Translations under genes and position numbers: made by a program
In this document: piece by piece, positions 51,232 through 61,778 of the stretch
Position numbering within the stretch: the first letter of the stretch is position 1
Layout of the letters: every line of letters starts with the position of its first letter
DNA from: an uncultured Pelagibacteraceae bacterium
GTDB taxonomy: Bacteria > Pseudomonadota > Alphaproteobacteria > Pelagibacterales > Pelagibacteraceae
DNA length: 64,000 nucleotides
Assembly: GCA_902569055.1 (NCBI GenBank)
Contig: CACFSU010000003.1
Location: forward strand, 1-64,000
Direction of reading: 5' to 3'
Notes under the pieces: generated by a model
What the model was told of the DNA's origin: nothing
What the model saw: only the letters and a program-made list of their open reading frames with translations
Database searches by the model: none

Positions 51232-53337
51232 TTATCCAGCTATTACAGCTAAAAGCAATAAAGCAACAATATTTGTAATTTTTATCATTGGGTTTACGGC
51301 AGGACCGGCTGTATCTTTATAAGGATCTCCAACAGTATCACCGGTTACGGCTGCTTTATGAGCTTCTGAACCTTTTCCACCATGATTGCCATCTTCAATA
51401 AATTTTTTTGCATTATCCCAAGCTCCACCACCAGCTGTCATTGAAACTGCTACAAAAAGTCCAGTTATGATAACACCTAATAGCATTGCACCCACAGCGG
51501 CTAAAGCAGCTACTTGACCACCAATTGATAAAATTACAAAATAGAGAACTATTGGTGAAAGCACAGGTAATAACGATGGAATTATCATTTCTTTAATTGC
51601 TGCTACTGTAAGCAAATCTACTAATTTAGCATAATCAGGTTTTTGTTTTTTTTTCATGATACCCGGATACTTTTTAAATTGCCTTCTAACTTCTACAACT
51701 ACAGCGCTCCCTGCTCTACCTACTGCTTGCATTCCCATGGAGCCAAATAAGTAAGGTAACATTCCACCAATTAACAAGCCTACAACAACATAAGGATTTG
51801 ACAAATCGAAAGTTACAACAATTCCTTCTAAAGATGATCCTGCTACTTTTGAAAAATGTTTAATATCTTCAGTATAAGCGGCAAATAAAACTAAAGCTCC
51901 TAATCCTGCAGATCCTATGGCATAACCTTTTGTAACAGCTTTAGTAGTATTGCCAACAGCATCCAATGCGTCAGTCGTTTTTCTTACTTTTTTATCTAAA
52001 TTTGACATCTCAGCAATTCCACCAGCATTATCTGTAACTGGACCATAAGCATCTAAAGCGACTACCATTCCAGCTAAAGCTAACATAGTAGTAACTGCTA
52101 TAGCTATGCCAAAAAGTCCTGCTATAAAGTTGGTAATTAAAATACCTGCAACAATAATTAACGCAGGAATAGCAGTAGCTTCCATTGATACAGCTAATCC
52201 TTGGATTACATTGGTTCCATGACCAGTTGTTGAAGATAATGCAACAGATTTAACAGGTCTATAACTTGTTCCAGTATAATATTCCGTGATCCAAATTAAT
52301 AAACCTGTAATAACTAGTCCTATTACTCCACAATAGTATAAACTCATACCGTTAAAAGTTTTGTCGTTTACAGTATATTCATTAGTAAAACCAATGACAT
52401 AATCTGTAACGGGCCATAAAATTGCTAATGAAGATATAGCTGAAACTATAAAGCCTTTATATAAAGCATTCATTACATTATTATTTTTTCCAAGTTTTAC
52501 AAAAAAAGTTCCAATGATAGAAGTTAATAAGCAAGCTGCACCAATTGTTAATGGGTATATCATCATGTTTAAGTCACCGACAAAAAAGATTGATGACAAA
52601 ACCATTGTCGCAACAATTGTAACTGCGTAAGTTTCAAATAAATCAGCAGCCATGCCTGCACAATCACCCACATTATCACCAACATTGTCAGCAATTACTG
52701 CAGGATTTCTAGGATCATCTTCTGGAATTCCTGCTTCAACTTTACCAACTAAATCAGCACCTACATCAGCACCTTTAGTGAAAATTCCACCTCCTAGTCT
52801 CGCAAAAATAGAAATTAATGATGCACCGAAACCTAAAGCAACAAGGGCATTCACTATTTCTCTTTCGTCAATATTAAATTTAAGTAATAAATAATAATAA
52901 ACCGCTATAGCTAATAACGCTAATCCTGCAACTAACATTCCAGTAACAGCACCAGATTTAAAAGCTACTGAAAGACCCTGTGCTAAACCTTTTCTTGAAG
53001 CTTCGGCTGTTCTTACATTTGCTTCTACAGAAACCAACATACCAACATATCCAGCAATCCCAGATAAAGATGCACCAATTAAATAACCAAGACCAACTAA
53101 AGGGCTGAATGCAATACTTACTATAACCAAAACAACTGCTCCAACAATAGAAATTGTTTTATATTGTCTTGTAAGATAAGCTTTTGCTCCAATTTGAATT
53201 GCTGAAGCAATGTCTTGCATCTTGGTATTTCCAGGGCTTGAATTAAGAATATTTTTTCCAGTTAAAAATCCATAAACAATGGATAATAAACCAGCTCCAA
53301 TTGTATATAATAAAATAGTTTCGACGGTCACGTTCAT
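51232..53337 (-). CDS. hppA: Membrane-bound proton-translocating pyrophosphatase
   Basis: This pump couples pyrophosphate hydrolysis to proton export or import, saving energy in a lean cell. It has 701 residues and about 16 membrane helices. The PPi site is [32 protein letters not shown] in the region of residues 190-225, with a second site [17 protein letters not shown] near residue 675. The [10 protein letters not shown] motif (about 463) has Lys where K+-dependent enzymes have Ala, so it is the K+-independent type. It heads away from thiL, separated by 78 bp. Confidence 0.96.
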   Translation of the reverse strand: MNVTVETILLYTIGAGLLSIVYGFLTGKNILNSSPGNTKMQDIASAIQIGAKAYLTRQYKTISIVGAVVLVIVSIAFSPLVGLGYLIGASLSGIAGYVGMLVSVEANVRTAEASRKGLAQGLSVAFKSGAVTGMLVAGLALLAIAVYYYLLLKFNIDEREIVNALVALGFGASLISIFARLGGGIFTKGADVGADLVGKVEAGIPEDDPRNPAVIADNVGDNVGDCAGMAADLFETYAVTIVATMVLSSIFFVGDLNMMIYPLTIGAACLLTSIIGTFFVKLGKNNNVMNALYKGFIVSAISSLAILWPVTDYVIGFTNEYTVNDKTFNGMSLYYCGVIGLVITGLLIWITEYYTGTSYRPVKSVALSSTTGHGTNVIQGLAVSMEATAIPALIIVAGILITNFIAGLFGIAIAVTTMLALAGMVVALDAYGPVTDNAGGIAEMSNLDKKVRKTTDALDAVGNTTKAVTKGYAIGSAGLGALVLFAAYTEDIKHFSKVAGSSLEGIVVTFDLSNPYVVVGLLIGGMLPYLFGSMGMQAVGRAGSAVVVEVRRQFKKYPGIMKKKQKPDYAKLVDLLTVAAIKEMIIPSLLPVLSPIVLYFVILSIGGQVAALAAVGAMLLGVIITGLFVAVSMTAGGGAWDNAKKFIEDGNHGGKGSEAHKAAVTGDTVGDPYKDTAGPAVNPMIKITNIVALLLLAVIAG

Positions 53338-53408
53338 ATAAACCTTAAGTTATTGGTTGTTAATTTTTTAAGCCCGGACAATACAAAAAAAGATAAAAAA
53401 GACAATAA

Positions 53409-53426
53409 ATAACTTTTAAAAGTTAT
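53409..53426 (-). terminator. 18-bp palindrome at the end of thiL
   Basis: ATAACTTTTAAAAGTTAT is a perfect palindrome covering the thiL stop (53416-53418). On the minus strand it is followed by T-rich sequence, so it may be the terminator of the long thiL-nusB-rib operon. AT-only palindromes also arise by chance at this base composition. Confidence 0.4.
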
Positions 53427-54375
53427 GAATATAACCTTTATTTTTGAGTACTATTTGTGCACCTTTTTCATCAATTATAGCTGATCTTTTTTTACTAGAT
53501 ATTATTTTGCCAATTTTAGAAATTTTTATTCTTAAAATTTTAGAAATTTTTGCAATGATTCTTGCTTTCTTAGATGTTGCTGTAAATATTATCTGATAAT
53601 CATCACCATTAGATATCAAGTTAAGTTTCTTAAGTTTTTTAATTTTAATTAATTTTTTTAAGGGATTTGATATAGGTATTTTATCTAGATCTAACAGAAA
53701 GGATAAATTTTGCTTATTAAGCATTTTTTCTAAATCAGTTATTATACCATCAGATACATCAATAGAAGTATTGGCCAACTTTACTAGATGTTTAGTTAGA
53801 TCTAGATGAATATCTGGTTTATAATATTTGTTAATAAAATAATTAGCTAAATTTTTTCTAATTTTGATTTTATTTTTTAAAATTTTAAGACCTATAAAAC
53901 TATCACCTAAATTACCAGTAACATAAATATCATCATTTAATTTGGCTTTATTTCTATAAATAATTTTATTTGAATAACCTAAAGACATTATAGTAAAGCT
54001 TAATTGGTTTGAAAAAGTAGTATCGCCACCACTTAATTTAATTTTATATTTTTTTTGTTCTTCATGAATTGATTTTGAAATTTTATACAAATTTTTTTTT
54101 GTAAATGTTTTTTTATTACCTGATCCTGAGATAAAATAAAATTTTGGTTGTACTCCTTTGCAAACTAAATCTGATATAGAAGATCTTAAAATTTTTTTTA
54201 AAACAAGATCTGGATTTTTAAAATCAACAAAATGATTTCCTATATTATATGTATCGATAGAGATTATAATACCTTTTTTATAATCAAAAAAAACATCGTC
54301 GTTTAAATCTAAAGAAAATTTATTATTTTTAGATAATTTTGAAAAATAATTTTTAATTATTTCAAATTCATGCAT
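53416..54375 (-). CDS. thiL: Thiamine-monophosphate kinase
   Basis: ThiL makes thiamine pyrophosphate from thiamine phosphate and ATP. It has 319 residues. The N-terminal ATP site has LNDDVFFDYKKGIIISIDTYN (residues about 24-44), then SDLVCKGVQP (about 70), and the glycine/aspartate loop KLSGGDTTFS (about 112-121) and DDIYVTGNLGDSFIGL. A late SNGDDYQIIFTA segment is typical. It diverges from ThiL consensus in places but is in the conserved nusB-thiL position. It overlaps nusB by 8 bp. Confidence 0.88.
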   Translation of the reverse strand: MHEFEIIKNYFSKLSKNNKFSLDLNDDVFFDYKKGIIISIDTYNIGNHFVDFKNPDLVLKKILRSSISDLVCKGVQPKFYFISGSGNKKTFTKKNLYKISKSIHEEQKKYKIKLSGGDTTFSNQLSFTIMSLGYSNKIIYRNKAKLNDDIYVTGNLGDSFIGLKILKNKIKIRKNLANYFINKYYKPDIHLDLTKHLVKLANTSIDVSDGIITDLEKMLNKQNLSFLLDLDKIPISNPLKKLIKIKKLKKLNLISNGDDYQIIFTATSKKARIIAKISKILRIKISKIGKIISSKKRSAIIDEKGAQIVLKNKGYIHNF

Positions 54376-54772
54376 TGTTATTTCTTAACTTTTTTCCAAC
54401 ATTATCTAATAAAGCATTAAGATATTTGGTTTGTGAATCTTCAAGAAAATAATTAGATGAATTTAAGTATTCTTTAATGATTATATTAATTGATGTATTT
54501 GGTTTATACATTAATTCATAAGTTGCTGCTCTCAAAATAGTCTGAAAAACTTTGTCTAGATTTTTAAAAACAAATTTATTTCCAAGTTTATTATTTAATT
54601 CATCTAAAATAAGTTCGTTTCTCTCTATGGTACCTAATACGATATCTTTTATAAACTTTTTAAATCTATGTTTAGGGAAATCTAAATCATTACTTTCATT
54701 GTAAAATTTTCCATATAATTTTTGAATAATAATCACTCTTGGATTATTTTTAGGATTAAAATGTGTTCTCAT
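54368..54772 (-). CDS. nusB: Transcription antitermination factor NusB
   Basis: NusB joins S10 on boxA RNA to prevent rRNA operon termination. It has 134 residues and is all helical. The C-terminal half is most recognisable: FQTILRAATYELMYKPNTSINIIIKEYLNSSNYF (residues about 86-119; the core is ILRAATYELMY) and then the short KYLNALLDNVGK end. The N-terminal half is diverged and the usual REBALQ-like start is not obvious. It sits between ribH and thiL with overlaps of 4 and 8 bp, which supports the call. Confidence 0.88.
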   Translation of the reverse strand: MRTHFNPKNNPRVIIIQKLYGKFYNESNDLDFPKHRFKKFIKDIVLGTIERNELILDELNNKLGNKFVFKNLDKVFQTILRAATYELMYKPNTSINIIIKEYLNSSNYFLEDSQTKYLNALLDNVGKKLRNNNA

Positions 54773-55158
54773 TTTTGAGACAAAATAGAAATTACTGCTT
54801 TAGCTGCATCAGCACCTTTTTCTTTTCTAGCTTTAGCCTGGCTCATATTCAAACATGTTATTATACCATTTCCTATAGGTTTTTTGTTCATTATAGCTAA
54901 ATCCATAATAGCATTAGAAGATGCTTGTGAAATAAAATTAAAATGTGGAGTTTGTCCTTTTATTACGCATCCTAAGGCAATAAATGCATCGTATTTTTTT
55001 ATATTTTTAGAAATAGTAACAGGAATTTCAAAAACACCAGGAACTTTAATAATTTTAACTCTAGATGATTTTGGAATAAATTTTAAAGCACTTTTTAACA
55101 AACCATCTGAAATATTTTTATAATAATCAGCAATTACAATTAGATATTTTTTTTTCAT
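54769..55158 (-). CDS. ribH: 6,7-dimethyl-8-ribityllumazine synthase
   Basis: Lumazine synthase condenses DHBP with the ribityl-aminouracil. It has 129 residues, which is short but complete. Motifs are PGVFEIPVTISKNI (about residues 40-53), ALGCVIKGQTPHFNFI (about 62-77) with the phosphate-binding KGQT and catalytic His, and PIGNGIITCLNMSQAKARKEKG (about 95-116) near the end. It follows the ribB/X gene with a shared base. Confidence 0.94.
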   Translation of the reverse strand: MKKKYLIVIADYYKNISDGLLKSALKFIPKSSRVKIIKVPGVFEIPVTISKNIKKYDAFIALGCVIKGQTPHFNFISQASSNAIMDLAIMNKKPIGNGIITCLNMSQAKARKEKGADAAKAVISILSQK

Positions 55159-56258
55159 TAAATTAATTCCTGTTTTTTAATTTTAATACCATAGCCATCT
55201 AAACCAATAACTTTTTTTGGAGATTTAGTAATTAATATCATATTTTTAATTTTTAAATCTTTAATTATTTGAGCCCCTATTCCATAATTTCGGATAAGTT
55301 TATCATTACCTTTTTTATAGAACTCTCTATATTTATAATCTTTAAGAGTTTGAGTTACAGACTTTAGGTTAGTATCTTTAATAAATACTAATACACAATT
55401 TTGATGTTTTTTAAAATATTTCAAAGTTTTATTAAATGAATTAGGTAATTTTTGATTAATTAAGTAATTTTGAACTACATTAGACGAAATCACCCTTACT
55501 CTTGGAATGATGCCTCTTTTAGTATTTCCTTTAATTAAAGCAAAATGCTCTGATCCATCTAATATATTTTCATATATTTTAATTTTATATTTTTGATTTT
55601 TAACAACAATAAAGCTTTGCTTTTTTAATCTAATCAATTTTTCTTTTTTTAATTTATAAGCAATTAGATCTTCAATTTTTCCAATTTTAAGTTTATGTTT
55701 TTTTGCAAAATTGAATAAATCTTGTCCTTTAGCCATAGTCCCATCTTCATTCATAATTTCGCATATTACTGCAGAATTATTTTTCTTAGCTAATTTTGAA
55801 ATATCAACAGAAGCTTCTGTATGACCTGCCCTAACAAGAACACCGCCATCTTTTGCTATAATTGGAAAAACATGACCTGGAGATACAATATCATTTTTAT
55901 TTACATTTCTTTTAGAGGCAATCTTTATAGTTCTAGCTCGGTCTTTAGCAGATATTCCAGTAGTAATTCCTTTTTTTGCTTCAATAGATATAGTAAAAGC
56001 AGTCTTATTTCTGGATAAGTTAATTGGTGACATAAGTGATAAATTTAATCTCTTAGCCTGTAAACTGTCTAATGCTAGACAGATTAATCCCCTACCGTAC
56101 TTAGCCATAAAATTTATATTTTTTGAATTTGTATCAGATGTTGAAATTACTAGATCTCCTTCATTTTCCCTTTTTTCATCATCAACTAAAATGAACATTT
56201 CACCTTTTTTAGCAATTTTAATAATTGTTTCTATTGATGAGTAATTACTTTTTGGCAT
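55158..56258 (-). CDS. ribB: DHBP synthase fused to a degenerate GTP cyclohydrolase II domain (RibBX-type)
   Basis: The protein has 366 residues. The N-terminal RibB domain (about 1-205) is complete: FILVDDEKRENEGDLVI, AKYGRGLICLAL, the FPIIAKDGGVLVRAGHTEASVD region and EIMNEDGTMA. The C-terminal domain is RibA-like in outline (GYGIKIKKQ end, YGIGAQIIKDLKIKNMILIT segment) but lacks the CxxxDxLxSxRCDC zinc/catalytic cluster; the aligned part reads PRVRVISSNVVQNYL. It therefore should make DHBP but not open GTP, as described for RibBX proteins. It lies between ribE and ribH. Confidence 0.9.
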   Translation of the reverse strand: MPKSNYSSIETIIKIAKKGEMFILVDDEKRENEGDLVISTSDTNSKNINFMAKYGRGLICLALDSLQAKRLNLSLMSPINLSRNKTAFTISIEAKKGITTGISAKDRARTIKIASKRNVNKNDIVSPGHVFPIIAKDGGVLVRAGHTEASVDISKLAKKNNSAVICEIMNEDGTMAKGQDLFNFAKKHKLKIGKIEDLIAYKLKKEKLIRLKKQSFIVVKNQKYKIKIYENILDGSEHFALIKGNTKRGIIPRVRVISSNVVQNYLINQKLPNSFNKTLKYFKKHQNCVLVFIKDTNLKSVTQTLKDYKYREFYKKGNDKLIRNYGIGAQIIKDLKIKNMILITKSPKKVIGLDGYGIKIKKQELI

Positions 56259-56838
56259 TTAAAAAATTTTTAACGTATTTTGAAAGAATATCTATTTCTA
56301 TATTAATTAAGCTACCTTTTTTAACTTTTGATAAGTTGGTTAATTTAAAGGTATGAGGTATTACCCAAATTTGAAAACCTTTTTTTGTTTTTTTTGATAC
56401 GGTTAAAGAAATTCCATTGATACAAATGGAGGCTTTTTCAATAATATTTTTTCTTTCTTTTGAATTAATTTCAAAGTCAAAAATATAGGATCTATCAATC
56501 TTTTTTACACTTAACGTTTTACCAGTTGTATCAATATGTCCCTGGCATATGTGTCCTGAAATTTTTTGACCATACTTAAGTGGTAACTCCAAATTTATTA
56601 TGTCATTTATCTTTAAATGTTTAAATCTAGATCTTTTTACTGTTTCGTTAGATAAATAAAATTCCATAATCTTATTTTTAATCTTAATTAAAGTTAAACA
56701 TACTCCATCACATGAAACGGAAACTCCTATGTCTTTGGAGCTTATTTTTAGATCTGATTTTACAAAAATATTTATACCTTTAGATCTTTTAGATATTTTT
56801 TTAATCAAGCCCTTATTAAATATAATTCCATTAAACAT
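56245..56838 (-). CDS. ribE: Riboflavin synthase, alpha subunit
   Basis: This enzyme dismutates two lumazines to riboflavin. The protein has 197 residues in two similar barrels. The first starts MFNGIIFNKGLIKKI and has GVSVSCDGVCLTL (about residues 37-49). The second holds HICQGHIDTTGKTLS (about 97-111) and ICINGISLTVS (about 137-147). The usual MFTGI start motif reads MFNGI here. It overlaps ribB by 14 bp and is 1 bp from ribD. Confidence 0.93.
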   Translation of the reverse strand: MFNGIIFNKGLIKKISKRSKGINIFVKSDLKISSKDIGVSVSCDGVCLTLIKIKNKIMEFYLSNETVKRSRFKHLKINDIINLELPLKYGQKISGHICQGHIDTTGKTLSVKKIDRSYIFDFEINSKERKNIIEKASICINGISLTVSKKTKKGFQIWVIPHTFKLTNLSKVKKGSLINIEIDILSKYVKNFLNAKK

Positions 56839-56839
56839 T

Positions 56840-57946
56840 TTATTTTTTATAGATTGTAATATTATCTTTGATTAATTTAGAGCTAATCTTAAATTTTTTT
56901 TTATACTTTTTATTAAGAATTCCTAAAGAAGTAAAACTCTGATTTATTTTACTTTTTCGTAAGATTTTTGGACTTTGAAATAAATAAAACGTATCAATAA
57001 TTTTCTTTTTAATCAAGTTTTTGGTAATTTTATCACCTCCTTCAACTAGTAAATTTCTTGTTCCTAAAATAAATAATTTTTTTAAGACAATTTTTAAATC
57101 CAATAATCCTCTATTATTTAATTTGGTTTTAATTAAAGTTACTCCTTTTTTCTTCAAAATATTAATTTTTTTAATATTTGACTTATTATAAAATAAAAAC
57201 GTATTATTTTTTTTGGTTGATTTAAAAATATAGCTTTTTAAATTAATTTTTAAACTTCTATCTAAAATTATTCTTTTTGGTGAAAATCTCTCAAAATCTT
57301 TTAATCTACAATTTAGTCTAGGATTATCTATATTAAGAGTTTTACTTGAAATCAATATAGAGTCATTTTTATAACGTAAATAATGACTTATTTTATCTGA
57401 GTTTTTATCAGTTATTCTTTTTGATCCTTTACTATAAATTAACTTATTTTTTGAAACTGCAATTTTGGCAGTTACATAAGGTAATTTAGTAGTTCTATTT
57501 TTAATATATGAGGCATATAAATCTTTAGCATCTTTTTTTAAGAGACCTCTTTTAACTTTAATCTTTTTACTTGATAAAATTTTTAAACTCTTTCCTTTGA
57601 CTCTCTTATCTATATCTTCCATTGAGTAAATTAATTCACTAATACCACTTTTAATTATACTCTTTGTGCAAGGTGGAGTTTTTCCATAATGATTACAAGG
57701 TTCAAGTGTTACATACATTTTTGAACCTTCCAATTTCTCAATGGAATTCTTTATTGCATGATCCTCAGCATGTGGTCTTCCATTAAATCCAGTTTGACCA
57801 ATAGAAATAATTTTATCATCTTTTACAATCAAGCAACCTACTGACGGATTCTCAGCTGTTAAACCTTTTCGAGCACTTGCTAAATTCAAAGCAAGTGACA
57901 TATATTTTTTATCTTTTAATGTAAATTTATCTCTTTTTGTAGACAT
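56840..57946 (-). CDS. ribD: Bifunctional pyrimidine deaminase/reductase RibD
   Basis: RibD carries the deaminase and reductase steps of riboflavin synthesis. It has 368 residues. The N-terminal zinc deaminase has [23 protein letters not shown] (about 63-72, zinc His/Glu) and [19 protein letters not shown] (about 78-96, zinc Cys pair). The C-terminal reductase (about 150-368) has [13 protein letters not shown] and a late LVEGGDKI motif (about 302-309). It overlaps nrdR by 20 bp. Confidence 0.94.
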   Translation of the reverse strand: MSTKRDKFTLKDKKYMSLALNLASARKGLTAENPSVGCLIVKDDKIISIGQTGFNGRPHAEDHAIKNSIEKLEGSKMYVTLEPCNHYGKTPPCTKSIIKSGISELIYSMEDIDKRVKGKSLKILSSKKIKVKRGLLKKDAKDLYASYIKNRTTKLPYVTAKIAVSKNKLIYSKGSKRITDKNSDKISHYLRYKNDSILISSKTLNIDNPRLNCRLKDFERFSPKRIILDRSLKINLKSYIFKSTKKNNTFLFYNKSNIKKINILKKKGVTLIKTKLNNRGLLDLKIVLKKLFILGTRNLLVEGGDKITKNLIKKKIIDTFYLFQSPKILRKSKINQSFTSLGILNKKYKKKFKISSKLIKDNITIYKK

Positions 57947-58385
57947 CTATTTTGTCCACAAATTGTACAAAATCTTTTTCTTCTCTAAAATTTCGATAAA
58001 CTGAAGCAAATCTAACATAAGCTACAGGATCAAGTTCTTTTAAACCTTCCATGACCATTGTCCCAATTGTATTTGTTGAAATTTCGTTTTGACCAAGTTC
58101 TTCTAATGCTCTTGAAATTTTACTTATAAATTTTTCAACAGTTTCTGTATCTAAAGGTCTTTTTTTTAAAGCTATATAAATAGATTTTGCTAGTTTATCT
58201 CTATCAAAAACAGATTTTCTTCCATTTTTTTTAAGTACCATCAATGCTCTATATTGAATTCTCTCAAAAGTCGTAAATCTCTCTCCACATTCACACAATC
58301 TTCTTCTACGTATAGCTGTACCATCTTCAGTTGGACGTGAGTCTACAACTGAGGTTTCACCTTTTTTTTTACAAGGACAAATCAT
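57927..58385 (-). CDS. nrdR: Transcriptional repressor NrdR, with shortened zinc knuckles
   Basis: NrdR represses ribonucleotide reductase genes when dATP is high. It has 152 residues. The zinc ribbon is unusual: the first knuckle reads MICPCKK (C-P-C, where the family has C-P-x-C) and the second reads [16 protein letters not shown] (C-E-C, where the family has C-x-x-C). The ATP-cone (about residues 48-135) is normal, including [14 protein letters not shown] and [13 protein letters not shown]. The start overlaps glyA by 4 bp. Confidence 0.92.
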   Translation of the reverse strand: MICPCKKKGETSVVDSRPTEDGTAIRRRRLCECGERFTTFERIQYRALMVLKKNGRKSVFDRDKLAKSIYIALKKRPLDTETVEKFISKISRALEELGQNEISTNTIGTMVMEGLKELDPVAYVRFASVYRNFREEKDFVQFVDKIDVYKKR

Positions 58386-59695
58386 TTATTTAAGTTTTTA
58401 TAAATTGGAAAATTTGAACATAAGTCGACAACTTCATTTCTCACTTCATTCTCCACTTTACTATTGTCTTCTGGATTCTCTGATAAACCTTTAATAACTT
58501 TAGTAATTAACTGGCCTACTTTCTCAAATTCTTTTAAACCAAAGCCTCTTGTGGTAGCTGCTTGAGAACCTAATCTTATACCTGATGTAATCATAGGTTT
58601 TTCAGTATCAAATGGTATTCCATTTTTGTTACATGTTATGTTGGCTTTACATAAACTTTCTGAGGCTAAATTTCCTTTTACATTAAAAGGTCTTAAGTCA
58701 ACTAACATTAGATGTGTATCTGTTCCTCCAGAATAAATCTTAAATCCATTGTTTTTAAGTGTCTCAGCTAAAATTTTTGCATTTGCTAAGACGTTTTTTA
58801 TATAAGTTTGAAATTCTGGCTTTAAAGCTTCATAAAATCCCGCTGCTTTAGCTGCAATGATATGCATTAAAGGTCCACCTTGATATCCAGGAAAAACTGC
58901 AGTATCAAATTTTTTTCCTAAATCTAAATCGTTAGATAAAATTATTCCTCCTCTAGCACTTCTAAAAACTTTATGAGTAGTTGAAGTTACTACGTGAGCA
59001 TAATCACAAGGATTTGGATAACCTTTACCAGCGACGAGTCCAGAAAAGTGAGCCATATCAACCATTAAATAAGCTCCAACTTTATCTGCTATTTCTCTAA
59101 ATCTTTTAAAATTTATTACTCTTGAATAAGCGCTTCCGCCAGCAATAATCAATTTAGGTTTGTGTTCAATGGCAAGTTTTTCAACATTATCGTAATCAAT
59201 TAATTCAGATTTTTTATCAACATCATAGTTTATTGCATTAAACCATTTTCCTGACATTGAAATTTTTAAACCATGAGTAATATGACCGCCAGAGTTTAAA
59301 CTCATTCCCATAAATGTATCATTAGGTTTTAACAAAGCTAAAAAAACTGCTCCATTAGCTTGTGCTCCTGAGTGAGGTTGAACATTAGCATATTTGCAAT
59401 TAAAAAGTTTTTTTATTCTTTCTAATGCTAGTTGTTCAGCTACATCAACATGTTCACAACCATTGTAATATCTTTTGCCTGGGTAACCTTCAGCATATTT
59501 ATTTGTTAGCACTGAACCTTGTGCCTCTAACACTGCTTGAGAAACAATATTTTCTGATGCAATAAGTTCAATATGATTTTGTTGTCTTATAAGTTCGTCG
59601 TTAATAGCCTTAAAAAGATCAGGATCAGACTGTGAAAGACTTTTTTCAAAAAAATCTTTATAATCAGAATTTAAGTATTTAGTTTCACTGGACAT
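58382..59695 (-). CDS. glyA: Serine hydroxymethyltransferase
   Basis: GlyA converts serine to glycine with transfer of a one-carbon unit to folate. The protein has 437 residues. Key parts are [11 protein letters not shown] (about residues 38-48), [16 protein letters not shown] (about 66-81), the [19 protein letters not shown] segment and the PLP lysine in [16 protein letters not shown] (about 242). The C-terminal half is complete. It lies between rpiB and nrdR in a tight minus-strand operon, with no glycine riboswitch visible before it. Confidence 0.97.
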   Translation of the reverse strand: MSSETKYLNSDYKDFFEKSLSQSDPDLFKAINDELIRQQNHIELIASENIVSQAVLEAQGSVLTNKYAEGYPGKRYYNGCEHVDVAEQLALERIKKLFNCKYANVQPHSGAQANGAVFLALLKPNDTFMGMSLNSGGHITHGLKISMSGKWFNAINYDVDKKSELIDYDNVEKLAIEHKPKLIIAGGSAYSRVINFKRFREIADKVGAYLMVDMAHFSGLVAGKGYPNPCDYAHVVTSTTHKVFRSARGGIILSNDLDLGKKFDTAVFPGYQGGPLMHIIAAKAAGFYEALKPEFQTYIKNVLANAKILAETLKNNGFKIYSGGTDTHLMLVDLRPFNVKGNLASESLCKANITCNKNGIPFDTEKPMITSGIRLGSQAATTRGFGLKEFEKVGQLITKVIKGLSENPEDNSKVENEVRNEVVDLCSNFPIYKNLNK

Positions 59696-59700
59696 ATAAC

Positions 59701-60126
59701 TTATATTTTTATTACTCTTTTTTTATGTCTACCGCCCTCAAATTTAGTGTTAATAAACACTTCAATACATTTAAAAGCAATATTTTTTTTTGTCAATCTA
59801 GAGCCTAATGTAATAATATTTGCATTGTTATGCAATCTAGATAATTTTGTATTTTTTACCGAATAACATACAGCAGCTCTTATTTTTTTATGCCTGTTAG
59901 CGGCCATTGACATTCCTATACCAGAACCACAAACTAAAATTCCAATATTTTTACTATCCTTGCTTACTTTTTTACAAAGTTTATGAGCATAGTCAGGATA
60001 ATTTACTGAAGTTTTTAAATTATTTGTTCCCAAGTCTTGAAAGATATATTTTTTTTTAAATTTTTTTTTTATCTGCTCTTTAAGATTAAATCCTGCGTGA
60101 TCAGAAGAAATAAATATTTTTTTCAA
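59701..60126 (-). CDS. rpiB: Ribose-5-phosphate isomerase B
   Basis: RpiB interconverts ribose-5-phosphate and ribulose-5-phosphate. It has 141 residues. The [14 protein letters not shown] start (about residues 7-20), [13 protein letters not shown], the catalytic Cys in [16 protein letters not shown] (about residue 66) and the [13 protein letters not shown] segment (about 100-112) are all present. The LacA/B alternative is less likely given the fit to RpiB and the absence of lac genes. It is 5 bp from glyA. Confidence 0.93.
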   Translation of the reverse strand: MKKIFISSDHAGFNLKEQIKKKFKKKYIFQDLGTNNLKTSVNYPDYAHKLCKKVSKDSKNIGILVCGSGIGMSMAANRHKKIRAAVCYSVKNTKLSRLHNNANIITLGSRLTKKNIAFKCIEVFINTKFEGGRHKKRVIKI

Positions 60127-60127
60127 A

Positions 60128-60718
60128 TTAATTAAATTTATAGTCTAATACACAAGCTACCAAATGAATTCTATTTTCTTCTCCACCATTAAAAGCATTA
60201 TGGTATTTTGTGTTGTTTGTAATCCAAACGGAACCATCAGCTGGTAAATGTTTAGCAACATTGTCTATAACCATTATGGATCCTGGATTAGTAATTATAG
60301 GGATATGTAATCTAGGTTCTGGATCTCTATGCCAACTCAATGTAGATCTAGGTTCTTTTAACAAAATCCTAACTCTTCCTAATTTAAATTTCGATGATAA
60401 AATATCAAAAACTTCTTTAAAATATGTTTTTTTGTAATCTTCTATAAACTCTGTATATGCGGCTTCATTAATTTTTTGATCTCTAATAACTTCCTTTCCT
60501 GATTTGTCCGGTTTTGTCCAAAAAATACCTCTTGCTTTATGACCTTTAATTGAATCCGGATCTCCTGGTATTTGTGTCAATGATATAGCACCAAAATTTG
60601 AAATACCCTTCAAGCCAGTAAAATCTTTTATTTTTAGTATTTCTTCATATGCTTTTAGTAGTTCATTAATATCAAATTTGATATCCTGTTTTTGAAAATC
60701 TTTAAAATTTAAATCCAT
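60128..60718 (-). CDS. Aspartyl/asparaginyl beta-hydroxylase-like 2OG-Fe(II) oxygenase
   Basis: A 196-residue member of the cupin-fold dioxygenases that need 2-oxoglutarate and iron. The metal triad candidates are His and Asp in STLSWHRDPEPRLHIPI (about residues 128-144) and the later His in NTKYHNAFNGGEENRIHLVACVLD (about 170-193). The arginine following the last His (about 183) fits 2OG binding. The substrate is unknown. It heads the minus-strand operon and is divergent from hemB. Confidence 0.78.
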   Translation of the reverse strand: MDLNFKDFQKQDIKFDINELLKAYEEILKIKDFTGLKGISNFGAISLTQIPGDPDSIKGHKARGIFWTKPDKSGKEVIRDQKINEAAYTEFIEDYKKTYFKEVFDILSSKFKLGRVRILLKEPRSTLSWHRDPEPRLHIPIITNPGSIMVIDNVAKHLPADGSVWITNNTKYHNAFNGGEENRIHLVACVLDYKFN

Positions 60719-60791
60719 ATGATTGTTTAATATCTTTTTTAAGTTATATTTATATATAACATTTGTCGCATATTATAAATATATTTAAAAA

Positions 60792-61778
60792 ATGATTACA
60801 GGAAAATTTCCAAGTTTGAGACTAAGACGAAATAGAAAAAGTGATTGGTCAAGAAGGTTAGTCGAAGAAAATAACCTAACTCCTAATGATTTCATATTAC
60901 CAGTATTTTTAATAGATGGAAAAAATAAAAAACAACCAATTAAATCAATGCCAGAGGTTTATCGCTATACATTAGATAAAATAAGTTTGGTAGTTGACAA
61001 AGCCATAAAAAAAGGTCTCCCGATGATTGCATTATTTCCCTATACAGAAAGAAAGAAAAAAAATGCTCTTGGAACAGAGGCTTTAAATGAAAACAATTTA
61101 GTTTGTAAAGCAATACAATTAATAAAAAATAGATATAAAAACGAAATAGGAATAATGTGTGATGTAGCACTGGATCCCTATACATCTCATGGACATGATG
61201 GCTTATTAAAATCAGGATATGTTTTAAATGATGAAACAATCAATGTTTTAATTAATCAATCTCTTTTACAAGCTCAAATGGGTTGTGATGTACTTGCACC
61301 ATCTGACATGATGGATGGTAGAATTGGGAAAATTAGAAAAGCATTAGATAAAGAGAATTTAAAAAATGTACAAATTTTATCTTATGCTGCAAAATATGCT
61401 TCAAGTTTTTATGGTCCTTTTAGAGATGCGGTAGGATCTACAAATTCTCTAAAAGGTGATAAAAAAACTTACCAAATGGATTTTAGAAATAGTAACGAAG
61501 CATTAAGAGAAGTTTCTTTAGATATTAAAGAAGGTGCCGATATGGTTATGGTAAAACCAGGTATGCCATACTTAGATATAATAAAATCAATTAAAGAAAA
61601 GTTTAAGATTCCAGTACTTGCTTACCAAGTATCAGGGGAATACAGTTTGTTATCTAATGCGATAAAAAAGAAACTAGTAAAAAAAGATGTAATATTTGAA
61701 AGCATAATAGCTTTTAAAAGAGCTGGTGCTAATGCGATCGTTAGTTATTATGCCGATAGACTAGATAAAATTCTCTAA
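60792..61778 (+). CDS. hemB: Delta-aminolevulinic acid dehydratase (porphobilinogen synthase)
   Basis: HemB joins two ALA molecules to porphobilinogen for haem synthesis. It has 328 residues. The active-site lysines are in LSYAAKYASSFYGPFRDA (about residue 200) and MVMVKPGMPYLD (about residue 254). The metal region reads DVALDPYTSHGHDG, with Asp/Ala where zinc enzymes have Cys, so it is the magnesium-type enzyme of Alphaproteobacteria. It converges with recO, its stop directly abutting. Confidence 0.96.
   Translation: MITGKFPSLRLRRNRKSDWSRRLVEENNLTPNDFILPVFLIDGKNKKQPIKSMPEVYRYTLDKISLVVDKAIKKGLPMIALFPYTERKKKNALGTEALNENNLVCKAIQLIKNRYKNEIGIMCDVALDPYTSHGHDGLLKSGYVLNDETINVLINQSLLQAQMGCDVLAPSDMMDGRIGKIRKALDKENLKNVQILSYAAKYASSFYGPFRDAVGSTNSLKGDKKTYQMDFRNSNEALREVSLDIKEGADMVMVKPGMPYLDIIKSIKEKFKIPVLAYQVSGEYSLLSNAIKKKLVKKDVIFESIIAFKRAGANAIVSYYADRLDKIL

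Noticed and set aside
56840-57946. FMN riboswitch for the rib genes
   Set aside because: The rib genes overlap their upstream neighbours; no FMN-element sequence is present in the window.
58382-59700. Possible glycine riboswitch before glyA
   Set aside because: glyA has only 5 bp between it and rpiB, so no leader exists here.
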